Below are positions 1-8,082 of a stretch of DNA of 8,082 bases, in pieces. The translations under genes were made by a program, and so were the position numbers. The DNA comes from Phycisphaerales bacterium (GTDB taxonomy: Bacteria; Planctomycetota; Phycisphaerae; Sedimentisphaerales; Anaerobacaceae): NCBI GenBank assembly GCA_011057845.1, contig DSDB01000110.1, positions 1-8,082 of the forward strand, in the 5' to 3' direction. Numbering within the stretch: the first letter of the stretch is position 1; every line of letters begins with the position of its first letter. The notes beneath the pieces are model-generated. The model made no database searches and was not told where the DNA came from. It worked only from the letters and a program-made list of their open reading frames with translations.

Positions 1-19
1 GGATGTTCCGCACCGGCCG

Positions 20-2479
<2,460 letters not shown>

Positions 2480-2523
2480 AAGGTTTCTCGTGTGTATTGC
2501 GTCGGTCCGGCTTTCGCGGCAGG

Positions 2524-2868
2524 TCAGGCCGGAACCAGTTCGATTCTTTTGAGCTTCGCCGCGGGGCACTGCCTCTTGAGTTCCGCGAGCAGCCCGGCCA
2601 TGCGCAGTTGCATTTCGTAGCGGTGTGCCGAGCCGGCAACCGCCACCTTCAGCCGCCCGCCGGTGAACTCCATAATCTCGCACTGCTCCCGCAGGTCCGG
2701 TGGCAATGCCTGCCGCCAGGCCTCGGCCAGGGCGCCGAATCGCCCATGCGCGGAGCCCAGAGGCCCCGCCAGCAGGGCATCCAACATATCGCCCAGCCGC
2801 GCGGTTGAATCGCCTGCCGGGCGTCTCTGCATTCTGGCGGAACGGATCGCCCGCTCAAGTGGGTCCAT
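2524..2868 (-). CDS. dciA: DciA-like DUF721 helicase-loading protein
   Basis: Small cytoplasmic protein of the DUF721 family. The family member DciA is the ancestral bacterial loader or recruiter of replicative helicase DnaB and replaces DnaC/DnaI in most phyla. The 114 residues show the family pattern: an N-terminal helix with LGDMLDALLAGPLG (25-38), the conserved Trp in AEAW (W51), a G-x-L-K-V-x-V strand (71-77) followed by SAHRYEMQLR (80-89), then LLAELKR and a final K-L-K-R-I-x-L strand. This is the KH-like fold expected of DciA. Its position between dnaN and gyrB, with 44 bp on each side, supports a replication role; that slot holds recF in many bacteria. The ATG at 2868 is chosen because homology starts near it; the ribosome site is weak (GAG about 12 bases upstream). 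Function is inferred from family and context. A generic RNA/DNA-binding DUF721 protein is the alternative. Confidence 0.86.
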   Translation of the reverse strand: MDPLERAIRSARMQRRPAGDSTARLGDMLDALLAGPLGSAHGRFGALAEAWRQALPPDLREQCEIMEFTGGRLKVAVAGSAHRYEMQLRMAGLLAELKRQCPAAKLKRIELVPA

Positions 2869-2912
2869 CCTGAGCTACTCACATCAGGGGCGACACTGCA
2901 ACAACGCGCATG

Positions 2913-4016
2913 TCAGCCCAGGTTTATCGGCATCAGCACGTACAGGAAGTTGTTGCCGCTCTTAATCAGGCCCGGCCTGTCTGGCTGACCCAGTTCAATC
3001 TCCAGTGTCGGCGTCTTGATAACCCGCAGCACATCGACCATAAACGCGGGATTGAAGCCGATCTCAATCGGCGGACCGCCGTATTCGATGGCCATATCCA
3101 CCTCGGCGTCGCCGGCCTCCGGGGCGCTGCCGGTCAAGACCAGACTGCCCGACGTAAAGGACAACTTGATGCCGCGAGAGTCTTCGCTGGTCAGCAGCGA
3201 GGCGCGGCGCACAGCGCTCAACATGGCGTCGGTTGGCAGGCTGAGCTTCTTGTCGTAGTCTGTGGGGATAATATCCTGATACTTGGGGAAATTGCCTTCC
3301 ACCAGGTTCGAACTAACGACAATGTTGCCACACTGCGCAACAATCTGATTGTCCACCAGCCGCACGGCCACAACCTCGCCCTCGCCACTCAACTTGCCCA
3401 GCAGGCCCATGGTCTTGGCCGGTACGATGATCTTCTGCTTTAACACTTGTTCATCCGGAGCACTCTCCAGGGTCAGTTTCGCCTGAGCAAGACGCCGTCC
3501 GTCCGTGGCGACGAACATGAGCTTCTTGCCCTTGATTTCCCAGAGCACGCCGTTGATAGCATAGCGGCTGCTTTCCTTGGCCGTAGCGAAAAGGGTCTGC
3601 TCAATCCCGCCCTGCAGGCTGTCCAGTGCGATTTCGATCTGTGCTGCGCCGTCGAACTCCGGCACCGGCGGGAAGAGTTCGGCCTCCTGTCCATAGATAG
3701 TGAAGTGGCTGTCGGCCCCGCGTATCTCGCACTTACCCTCGGCGGCCTCCATCGCGATGACCTCATCGATGCTCTCGCGGATAACCGGCGCGAGCTTGTC
3801 GGCCGGAACAACAACCTCGCCGGCCTCATCGATTTGGACCTCCGACAAGATACAGTTGACCCCGACCTCAAGGTCGGTGGCGGATATGCGCACGTCGTTT
3901 GTACCCGCAACGATCTTCACGCATCGCAGGACCGGTTTCGGCGTGCGACTGGGCACAACCGAGGTCAACAGCCCGAGGGCATCCGACAACGCTGCGCGGT
4001 TGAAATTGACTTTCAT
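2913..4016 (-). CDS. dnaN: DNA polymerase III beta subunit (sliding clamp)
   Basis: Processivity clamp that rings DNA and tethers DNA polymerase III and other partners. The 367-residue product matches the usual family length and shows hallmark segments: MKVNFNRAALSDAL at the N terminus, VPSRTPKPVL (21-30), ATDLEVGV (46-53), the second-domain ATDGRRLA (170-177), VEGNFPKYQDIIP (239-251) and the C-terminal YVLMPINLG (359-367), which contributes to the partner-peptide pocket. The start is ATG 4016, preceded by GAGG with six bases between; the frame stays open 28 codons further, but that extension has no clamp homology and lacks a better ribosome site. It heads the dnaN-dciA-gyrB block. Nothing upstream within 470 bases is dnaA, so its promoter should lie in 4017-4487. 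I see no truncation or frameshift. Confidence 0.98.
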   Translation of the reverse strand: MKVNFNRAALSDALGLLTSVVPSRTPKPVLRCVKIVAGTNDVRISATDLEVGVNCILSEVQIDEAGEVVVPADKLAPVIRESIDEVIAMEAAEGKCEIRGADSHFTIYGQEAELFPPVPEFDGAAQIEIALDSLQGGIEQTLFATAKESSRYAINGVLWEIKGKKLMFVATDGRRLAQAKLTLESAPDEQVLKQKIIVPAKTMGLLGKLSGEGEVVAVRLVDNQIVAQCGNIVVSSNLVEGNFPKYQDIIPTDYDKKLSLPTDAMLSAVRRASLLTSEDSRGIKLSFTSGSLVLTGSAPEAGDAEVDMAIEYGGPPIEIGFNPAFMVDVLRVIKTPTLEIELGQPDRPGLIKSGNNFLYVLMPINLG

Positions 4017-4083
4017 AAGCAACCTCAAAGTAAGAACCGGTAAATTCCCGGAGGGTGCATGTTCTGCCGCCTCCACAGCAAAA

Positions 4084-4096
4084 TGGTACTGTACCA
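4084..4096. repeat. 13-bp perfect palindrome in the dnaN leader
   Basis: TGGTAC-T-GTACCA, two 6-base arms around one central base, 68 bp upstream of the dnaN start codon. The one-base centre is too tight for an RNA hairpin, so a DNA-binding site for a dimeric regulator is the more likely role if it has one. Nothing in the window encodes an obvious partner. Chance occurrence is possible. Confidence 0.45.
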
Positions 4097-4406
4097 GCAA
4101 CTTTCCTGCTCGGCAAGAGGATTCTCACGAAATCACGGGGTATTGCGCATGGATGGCGGGTGGGCTGGTAGGTTGCGTGTTGCTGGACCGGCGATCGGAT
4201 AGGAAATAATAGCTACTTGAAAGTTACTCGTAGTATTTGTCGTATGCGCGGTGAAATCGTTAAGTCGTCCTTGTTGTATGTCATAAGTATCTGTGAGCCG
4301 GTAACTTAGCAGCCACGGGGGGTTGTGGGAAAGCTGTTGGCCGGCATGTTGGGTATTGGCGGCTTGCTCACACCCGGGGCCGCGGATCGCAGTGGGGAAG
4401 GTGGGG

Positions 4407-4434
4407 CTGTGAGATACAAGGCTGTTTCTCACAG
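4407..4434. repeat. 8+8 inverted repeat downstream of the dockerin-protein gene
   Basis: Arms CTGTGAGA (4407-4414) and TCTCACAG (4427-4434) are perfect complements separated by 12 bases. On the minus strand this forms a stem-loop starting 53 bases after the TGA of the dockerin-protein gene. There is no U-tract after it on that strand, so it is not a classical intrinsic terminator; it could be an mRNA 3' stabilising stem or a protein-binding site between that gene and dnaN. Confidence 0.45.
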
Positions 4435-4487
4435 GGATTGTGGCCTGATTTCACAGGTGCCGCCGCGGGCGGGATTGCCCGGCCGGA

Positions 4488-5315
4488 TCAGGGGTTGACC
4501 CCGGTCAGCCATGAGGCGGCGAGGACGGCCAAGTCGGTGAAATTGACCTGACAATCGCCGTTGAGGTCGCCGAGGATTTCGCAGTCGGAAGGATAGCCGG
4601 CGGCGGCGCGCAGGATCGTCAGGTCCTGGGCGCCCCATCGGTTAGGTGCCCCAAAGGTGCTCAGCTTGTCATCGTCGTTGTAATCGGAGCTGTTTGCCGG
4701 CGTTGTCTCACTGGGAATGGCCTTGAGCTTGAAGACTTCTGTGCTGCCTACGCCGGTCTGGGGGCTGATTCCTTCACCGGCTGGGCCAAAGACCGTCGTC
4801 CCGGCGGCATCTCGTATTCGAAGCTGCCAGTTGGAACTATTGACTGGAAAGCTCGACCGCTCAATATACAACCCATCGGCGGTATCATTGGCTTGGACGT
4901 TGATCCACCAGTCGCCGGCGGCGGGGTTGTAGCTGGCGTCCGTTGGGACGTCTTCGGAGACCGTAATGATAGTGCCGCTGCGAAGGTCCGACCAGAGGCC
5001 CTCATTAGTCAGCATCAGGCTTTCGTCAAGAACTCCATCGACGTAGATGTCCAGGAGCCAGCGCCGCATGTCGAGGTGGTCCGTAACGACGACCAGCTCG
5101 AACCAGTCGCCCCCGTTACCGAGAACCCTGCCGAAGTAGGAATCTGAGGCCCGGCCACCCCGCAAATCCGCCGTTGCCGTCCCGCCACCAAGATACTCGT
5201 CCGGACCAACAGCGTTGTACTCGTTGAGAATCACGGGCGCCGCCGGGCAGCGTCCGATAAAAACGCAGGCAACGAGGCAGAGAATAAGCAGTAGTGAGGT
5301 ACGTGAGAGTTCCAT
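4488..5315 (-). CDS. Secreted lamin-tail-like protein with C-terminal dockerin-type EF-hand
   Basis: Predicted exported protein of 275 residues, not assignable to a known enzyme. A signal peptide covers about 1-26: short basic start, hydrophobic LLLILCLVACVFIG, cleavage probably after PAA. The mature part begins PVILNEYNAV and has GNGGDWFELVV (66-76) and LDMRRWLLDI (81-90), the spacing expected of a lamin-tail (LTD) beta-sandwich; FGAPNRW (221-227) is often seen in planctomycete LTD proteins. The C terminus has one dockerin-type calcium loop: D250, N252, D254, N258 and D261 occupy positions 1, 3, 5, 9 and 12, followed by LAVLAASWL. C245 and C255 flank it and could form a disulfide. Only one of the usual two dockerin repeats is present. 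There are three consecutive ATGs; the third (5315) is chosen because AAGG lies six bases upstream. A strong promoter at 5366-5394 drives it, divergent from marR. Surface adhesion or binding is inference. Confidence 0.83.
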   Translation of the reverse strand: MELSRTSLLLILCLVACVFIGRCPAAPVILNEYNAVGPDEYLGGGTATADLRGGRASDSYFGRVLGNGGDWFELVVVTDHLDMRRWLLDIYVDGVLDESLMLTNEGLWSDLRSGTIITVSEDVPTDASYNPAAGDWWINVQANDTADGLYIERSSFPVNSSNWQLRIRDAAGTTVFGPAGEGISPQTGVGSTEVFKLKAIPSETTPANSSDYNDDDKLSTFGAPNRWGAQDLTILRAAAGYPSDCEILGDLNGDCQVNFTDLAVLAASWLTGVNP

Positions 5316-5365
5316 CATCATCCTTACCGGTTCCAACACAGACAGGGGCTGATTTTCACAGTTTG

Positions 5366-5394
5366 AGTATACCGAAAAGAGCGCGTTTTGTCAA
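5366..5394 (-). promoter_or_regulatory. Sigma70-type promoter for the dockerin-protein gene
   Basis: Read on the minus strand: TTGACA (5394-5389), a 17-bp spacer, then TATACT (5371-5366). This is a perfect -35, optimal spacing and a -10 with five of six consensus bases. Initiation would fall near 5359, leaving about 44 nt of leader before the ATG at 5315, which carries its own Shine-Dalgarno-like AAGG. Confidence 0.8.
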
Positions 5395-5417
5395 GAGCGG
5401 CGGGATTGTTCTTGACA
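5389..5417. repeat. Inverted repeat formed by the two divergent -35 elements
   Basis: TGTCAAGA (5389-5396) and TCTTGACA (5410-5417) are perfect 8-base complements with 13 bases between. Twelve of the sixteen bases are simply the two back-to-back TTGACA boxes; the matching two-base extension of each arm is extra. It places the two promoters in mirror symmetry on one short stretch of DNA. Confidence 0.7.
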
Positions 5418-5439
5418 TAATGGTTCGCAGGGCAATAAT
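5412..5439 (+). promoter_or_regulatory. Sigma70-type promoter for the marR gene
   Basis: TTGACA (5412-5417), a 16-bp spacer, then AATAAT (5434-5439), five of six -10 consensus bases. Initiation is expected near 5446, which gives a leader of about 38 nt before the ATG at 5484 and makes the in-frame TTG at 5454 an unlikely start. The -10 lies inside the palindrome at 5433-5456. Confidence 0.8.
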
Positions 5440-5456
5440 TCGCATGTTAATTATTG
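5433..5456. promoter_or_regulatory. 24-bp near-perfect palindrome, probable MarR autoregulatory operator
   Basis: Arms CAATAATT (5433-5440) and AATTATTG (5449-5456) are perfect complements around an 8-base centre that itself contains CATG; ten of the twelve symmetric base pairs match. It covers the -10 and the expected start of the marR promoter. Length, AT-rich arms and position are typical of operators for winged-helix MarR dimers, so steric repression of marR is the natural reading. That the MarR encoded next to it is the ligand is inference. Confidence 0.75.
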
Positions 5457-5483
5457 GTCGTTAGTTTACGAGGTTCGCAGACA

Positions 5484-5984
5484 ATGTCGTTAGAGAACGA
5501 GTTGAGGTTCCGCCAGCCGGTGAACCTGCTGGGGCATAAGGCCCTGTTGAGCACGTACTATACAGCGTCCGTGCTTCGCAGGCGGGCTGGGGAATTCTTC
5601 CGGCCGTTCGGCCTGACAGACGTCCAGTTCAACGTCATGATGCTGCTGGCGTACCAAAGCGGCGACGAGGGCGGGCTCAGCCAGGCGGAGATCGGCGAGA
5701 TGATGCTGGTGAACCCCGCGAACATTACCACGCTGGTGGACCGTATGGAGCGGGCCGGGCTGGTTACACGGCGAACCGCCGCCAATGACCGCCGGCGGAA
5801 CATCATCGCCCTGACACCGCGGGGCCGCACGCTGCTGGGCGAGGTTGAGCCGCTGTATGCCCAGGAGGTCGAGCGGATCATGGCGGCGCTGAAGGCAAGT
5901 GAGCAGCAGTGCCTGGTGGCGATGCTCGAGAAGGTCAGGGGCAATATCTCGGAATACGAGCCGGCCGGGACCGCGGCAGGCTGA
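5484..5984 (+). CDS. MarR-family transcriptional regulator
   Basis: DNA-binding repressor or activator of the MarR family, acting as a dimer and usually released by a small ligand. The 166 residues give the standard fold: N-terminal dimerisation helix (about 12-40), FGLTDVQFNVMMLL (42-55), a winged-helix domain with LSQAEIGEMMLV (65-76), recognition helix NPANITTLVDRMERAGLV (77-94), wing TRRTAANDRRRNIIALTPRG (95-114) containing the family DRR signature, then a long C-terminal dimerisation helix. The start is ATG 5484: GAGG lies ten bases upstream, and the predicted transcript starts near 5446; a TTG at 5454 in the same frame would overlap the operator and promoter. The palindrome at 5433-5456 suggests autoregulation. 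The gene lies 116 bp upstream of, and co-oriented with, a BadFG-type activase. BadR, a MarR protein of Rhodopseudomonas palustris, controls badFG-containing genes, so a CoA-thioester or related ligand is possible but unproven. Confidence 0.94.
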   Translation: MSLENELRFRQPVNLLGHKALLSTYYTASVLRRRAGEFFRPFGLTDVQFNVMMLLAYQSGDEGGLSQAEIGEMMLVNPANITTLVDRMERAGLVTRRTAANDRRRNIIALTPRGRTLLGEVEPLYAQEVERIMAALKASEQQCLVAMLEKVRGNISEYEPAGTAAG

Positions 5985-6100
5985 AGCGGACAGACTGGGC
6001 TCGATGCGTAACGACGCAGCCAACGCCGGTCGAGCACAAACACAGCAACCCGCAAGGTGGATACGAGGCCGAGCGGTCAGATGAAGGTGGAGACGCAAGA

Positions 6101-8082
6101 ATGGATGGTCGGATGCAGAGCGGCGCAGTGGCGGCCGGTAGCGACAGGAAGGACAATGTGGAGCTCTTGCGGTCCCAGGGCGAGCTTTACCTGGGTATCG
6201 ATGTGGGCTCGACCAGCAGCGATCTTGTGGTGCTGGATGCCGGCGGCAAGATCGTGCTCAGCGATTACCGGCGGACCATGGGCCGCCCGGTCGAGACGGC
6301 GCGCCAACAACTCGCGGATGTCCTGGGCAAGCTGCAGCTCGGCGATATTGTCGGGGCCGCGGCCACGGGCTCGGCGGGCCGCTTGATAGCCAGGATCCTC
6401 GGACTGCCGTTCGTCAACGAGGTTCCGGCGCAGGCGGCAGCCATATACCACCTCTATCCGGACCTTCGGGAAGCGACGATTGTCGAGATGGGCGGCCAGG
6501 ACAGCAAGCTCATCTTCCTGGCGGGCGAGGCCGGCCAGGGGCGGGTCAAGGATTTTGCCCTCAACACGGTCTGTGCGGCCGGGACCGGTTCCTTCCTGGA
6601 TCAGCAGGCGGCACGGCTGGGCGTGAGTATTGAGGAGGAGTTTGGGCGCCTGGCGCTGGAGAGCACCAGCGTGCCGCGCATGGCGGGGCGATGCTCCGTC
6701 TTCGCCAAGAGCGATATGATTCACTTGCAGCAGCAGGCGACGCCCGTTTGCGATATCGTCGCGGGCCTGTGCCAGGCCCTGGCGATGAACCTCAAGAGCA
6801 ACCTCGGCTGCGGGCGCGAGTTCGTCAAACCCATCGTCTTTACCGGCGGGGTGGCGGCCAACGCGGGTGTGGCCAAGGCGCTGGAGCACGTCTTCGAGCT
6901 ACCCGACGGCGGCTTGATTGTGCCGAAGGAGCACTTCTTCACTGGGGCCATCGGGGCCGTGCTGGTCTCGAAGAGCCGCAGCGACGCCGGCAGAGGGCCG
7001 GTGGACCTGGCTCGCCTTGACGCCCACCTCAAAGAGAGGGGTTCGGCACTGGCTGGGGCCCCCCGCCGCGAGCGCCTCAACCAGCCGAGCTTCCCCGTGC
7101 CCGCCAGCCCCGTGTATGAGCACCTGCTCGACGGCGCCACCGAGCCGGTCGAGGCCTACGTCGGGGTGGATGTCGGCTCACTGAGCACCAACGTGGTCGT
7201 AATGGACCGCCAGAGGCGGATCCTGGCCAAGGAGTATCTCTGGACGGCGGGCCGCCCACTGGAGGCCATCAAGCAGGGCATGGCCCTGGTGGGCAAGCGC
7301 GTGGGGGGCAAGGTGAAGGTCATGGGCGCCGCCAGCACCGGCTCCGGCCGATACCTGACGGGCGACTTCATCGGCGCCGACATCGTCATCAACGAGATTA
7401 CGGCCCAGGCGGCCGGGGCCGCGATTGTCAACCCCAACGTCGATACCATCTTCGAGATCGGTGGGCAGGACTCCAAGTACATCTCCCTGGAAAACGGCGT
7501 GGTCGTGGATTTTGAGATGAACCACGCCTGCGCCGCGGGAACCGGTTCGTTCCTGGAGGAGCAGGCCCAGCGGCTCGGGATCAACATCAAGGACGAGTTC
7601 GCCGAGCGGGCGTTCGCCAGCACATCACCCATCAAGCTGGGCGAGCGCTGCACCGTCTTCATGGAATCCGACCTGCTGAGCTACCAGCAACAGGGCGCGA
7701 CCACCGAAGACCTTGTGGCGGGCCTGAGTTATTCGATTGTGACGAACTATCTCAACCGCGTCGTCGGGCGCCGTAAGATCGGCGACAACATCTGCTTCCA
7801 GGGGGGCACCGCGTTCAACAAGGCGGTCTGGGCGGCATTCGAGAAGGTCACGGGCAAACGCGTCATGGTGCCGGACCACCACGAGGTGACCGGGGCGCTG
7901 GGGGCCGCGGCCATCGCCGCCGAACACATGGACCGCCTGGCCCGGGAGCAAGGCGCCGTGCCTGAGAGTTCATTCAAGGGCTTCGATAGTCTGGTGTCGG
8001 TGGAGTACACGGTCGAATCGTTCACCTGCGAGCACTGCGCCAACAACTGCGAGATCAAGAAGGTCTCGCTGCCCGGCCGCGA
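6101..8082 (+). CDS. Two-module BcrAD/BadFG/HgdC-type ATPase (acyl-CoA dehydratase activase), 3' part beyond window
   Basis: ATP-dependent electron donor of the ASKHA fold: HgdC and BadFG relatives use ATP to push one electron from a [4Fe-4S] cluster into a dehydratase or reductase partner. The 660 visible residues hold two tandem activase modules. Module 1: GIDVGSTSSD (32-41), EMGGQDSK (129-136), C158 in VCAAGTGSFL, C198 in GRCSVFAKSD, FTGGVAAN (247-254). Module 2: GVDVGSLSTN (355-364), EIGGQDSK (452-459), C477 in ACAAGTGSFL, C517 in ERCTVFMESD, FQGGTAFN (566-573). Both cysteine pairs are 40 apart, so one chain could form the cluster-bridged dimer that HgdC makes from two subunits. A CEHCANNCEI cysteine cluster (643-651) then starts the region that in long homologues leads to DUF2229 and HgdB-like domains, so the full protein may exceed 1,300 residues. 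Start ATG 6101 follows GGAG by eight bases. Partner and substrate are unknown; cytoplasmic. Confidence 0.95.
   Translation, partial: MDGRMQSGAVAAGSDRKDNVELLRSQGELYLGIDVGSTSSDLVVLDAGGKIVLSDYRRTMGRPVETARQQLADVLGKLQLGDIVGAAATGSAGRLIARILGLPFVNEVPAQAAAIYHLYPDLREATIVEMGGQDSKLIFLAGEAGQGRVKDFALNTVCAAGTGSFLDQQAARLGVSIEEEFGRLALESTSVPRMAGRCSVFAKSDMIHLQQQATPVCDIVAGLCQALAMNLKSNLGCGREFVKPIVFTGGVAANAGVAKALEHVFELPDGGLIVPKEHFFTGAIGAVLVSKSRSDAGRGPVDLARLDAHLKERGSALAGAPRRERLNQPSFPVPASPVYEHLLDGATEPVEAYVGVDVGSLSTNVVVMDRQRRILAKEYLWTAGRPLEAIKQGMALVGKRVGGKVKVMGAASTGSGRYLTGDFIGADIVINEITAQAAGAAIVNPNVDTIFEIGGQDSKYISLENGVVVDFEMNHACAAGTGSFLEEQAQRLGINIKDEFAERAFASTSPIKLGERCTVFMESDLLSYQQQGATTEDLVAGLSYSIVTNYLNRVVGRRKIGDNICFQGGTAFNKAVWAAFEKVTGKRVMVPDHHEVTGALGAAAIAAEHMDRLAREQGAVPESSFKGFDSLVSVEYTVESFTCEHCANNCEIKKVSLPGR

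Larger units (their letters stand above)
4017..4487. other. 471-bp non-coding gap upstream of dnaN; possible origin or control region
   Basis: No convincing gene lies here. The 99-codon frame on the minus strand (4133-4432) has low-complexity composition (many N, T, P, H) and no recognisable motif. The segment about 4200-4312 is visibly AT-richer than the GC-rich surroundings. An 8+8 inverted repeat lies at 4407-4434 and a 13-bp palindrome at 4084-4096. CACA/TGTG tetramers recur between 4323 and 4458 (near 4324, 4370, 4409, 4431, 4440, 4455), but no exact DnaA box (TTATCCACA) was found; the closest is TTTCTCACA at 4425-4433. No good -35/-10 pair facing dnaN was found. The region must hold the dnaN promoter unless the upstream gene is co-transcribed. 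An origin role is only a possibility. Confidence 0.5.

Noticed and set aside
2480..2683. Upstream extension of the gyrB frame
   Set aside because: It overlaps dciA in another frame, and GyrB homology begins at the internal MAPHKYDASN start.
4206..4284. dnaN promoter on the minus strand (TATTAT at 4211-4206, or ATGACA at 4284-4279)
   Set aside because: Neither element has a partner of acceptable match at 16-18 bp spacing, so no promoter is called.
4133..4432. 99-codon open frame on the minus strand in the dnaN upstream gap
   Set aside because: No Shine-Dalgarno, no domain, low-complexity N/T/P/H composition, and it runs through one arm of the inverted repeat at 4407-4434.
4425..4433. DnaA box
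   Set aside because: TTTCTCACA differs from the strict TTATCCACA box, and no cluster of good boxes is present, so it is not listed as a feature.
4459..4487. Intrinsic terminator after the dockerin-protein gene
   Set aside because: Only a five-pair GC stem (CGGGC/GCCCG) with no T-run on the minus strand; common by chance in GC-rich DNA.
5454..5483. TTG start adding ten residues to the MarR protein
   Set aside because: It lies within the operator palindrome and only about 8 bases after the predicted transcription start; ATG 5484 has a GAGG upstream.
6077..6889. 270-codon open frame on the minus strand opposite activase module 1
   Set aside because: The plus strand carries all conserved ATPase and cysteine motifs of the activase; the antisense frame shows none.

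Overview
The window reads as chromosomal DNA from a G+C-rich planctomycete, most likely Phycisphaerae/Sedimentisphaerales-like. Three things suggest this. DciA (DUF721) lies between dnaN and gyrB. A secreted protein ends in a single dockerin-type EF-hand of the 'GDLNGDC.VNFTDLA.LA.SWL' kind, common in that class. A very large multi-domain acyl-CoA dehydratase-type activase is present. The assignment rests on motifs and gene order only; no database was searched.

Layout. Minus strand, positions 20-4016: a compact replication block transcribed dnaN -> dciA -> gyrB, with two 44-bp gaps. All three genes look intact. dnaA and recF are not in the block. Positions 4017-4487: a 471-bp non-coding gap upstream of dnaN, with an AT-richer core and two inverted repeats; it must carry the dnaN control region unless transcription reads through from upstream. 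Minus strand, 4488-5315: an exported lamin-tail-like/dockerin protein. Positions 5316-5483: a divergent control region with back-to-back sigma70-type promoters and a near-perfect 24-bp palindrome over the -10 of the rightward promoter. Plus strand, 5484-5984: a MarR-family regulator. Plus strand, 6101 to the window end: the first 660 residues of a two-module BcrAD/BadFG/HgdC-type ATPase, cut by the window edge.

How the parts may work together. dnaN (sliding clamp), dciA (replicative helicase loading) and gyrB (supercoiling ahead of the fork) form a replication-elongation operon. The MarR protein probably represses itself through the palindrome and may control the co-oriented activase 116 bp downstream. 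The activase is an ATP-driven electron donor of the radical/low-potential dehydratase-reductase family; its partner and substrate cannot be read from this window. The MarR-activase pair with its visible operator is the least-characterised and most testable system here. No tRNA, rRNA, CRISPR array, transposase or phage signature was seen.
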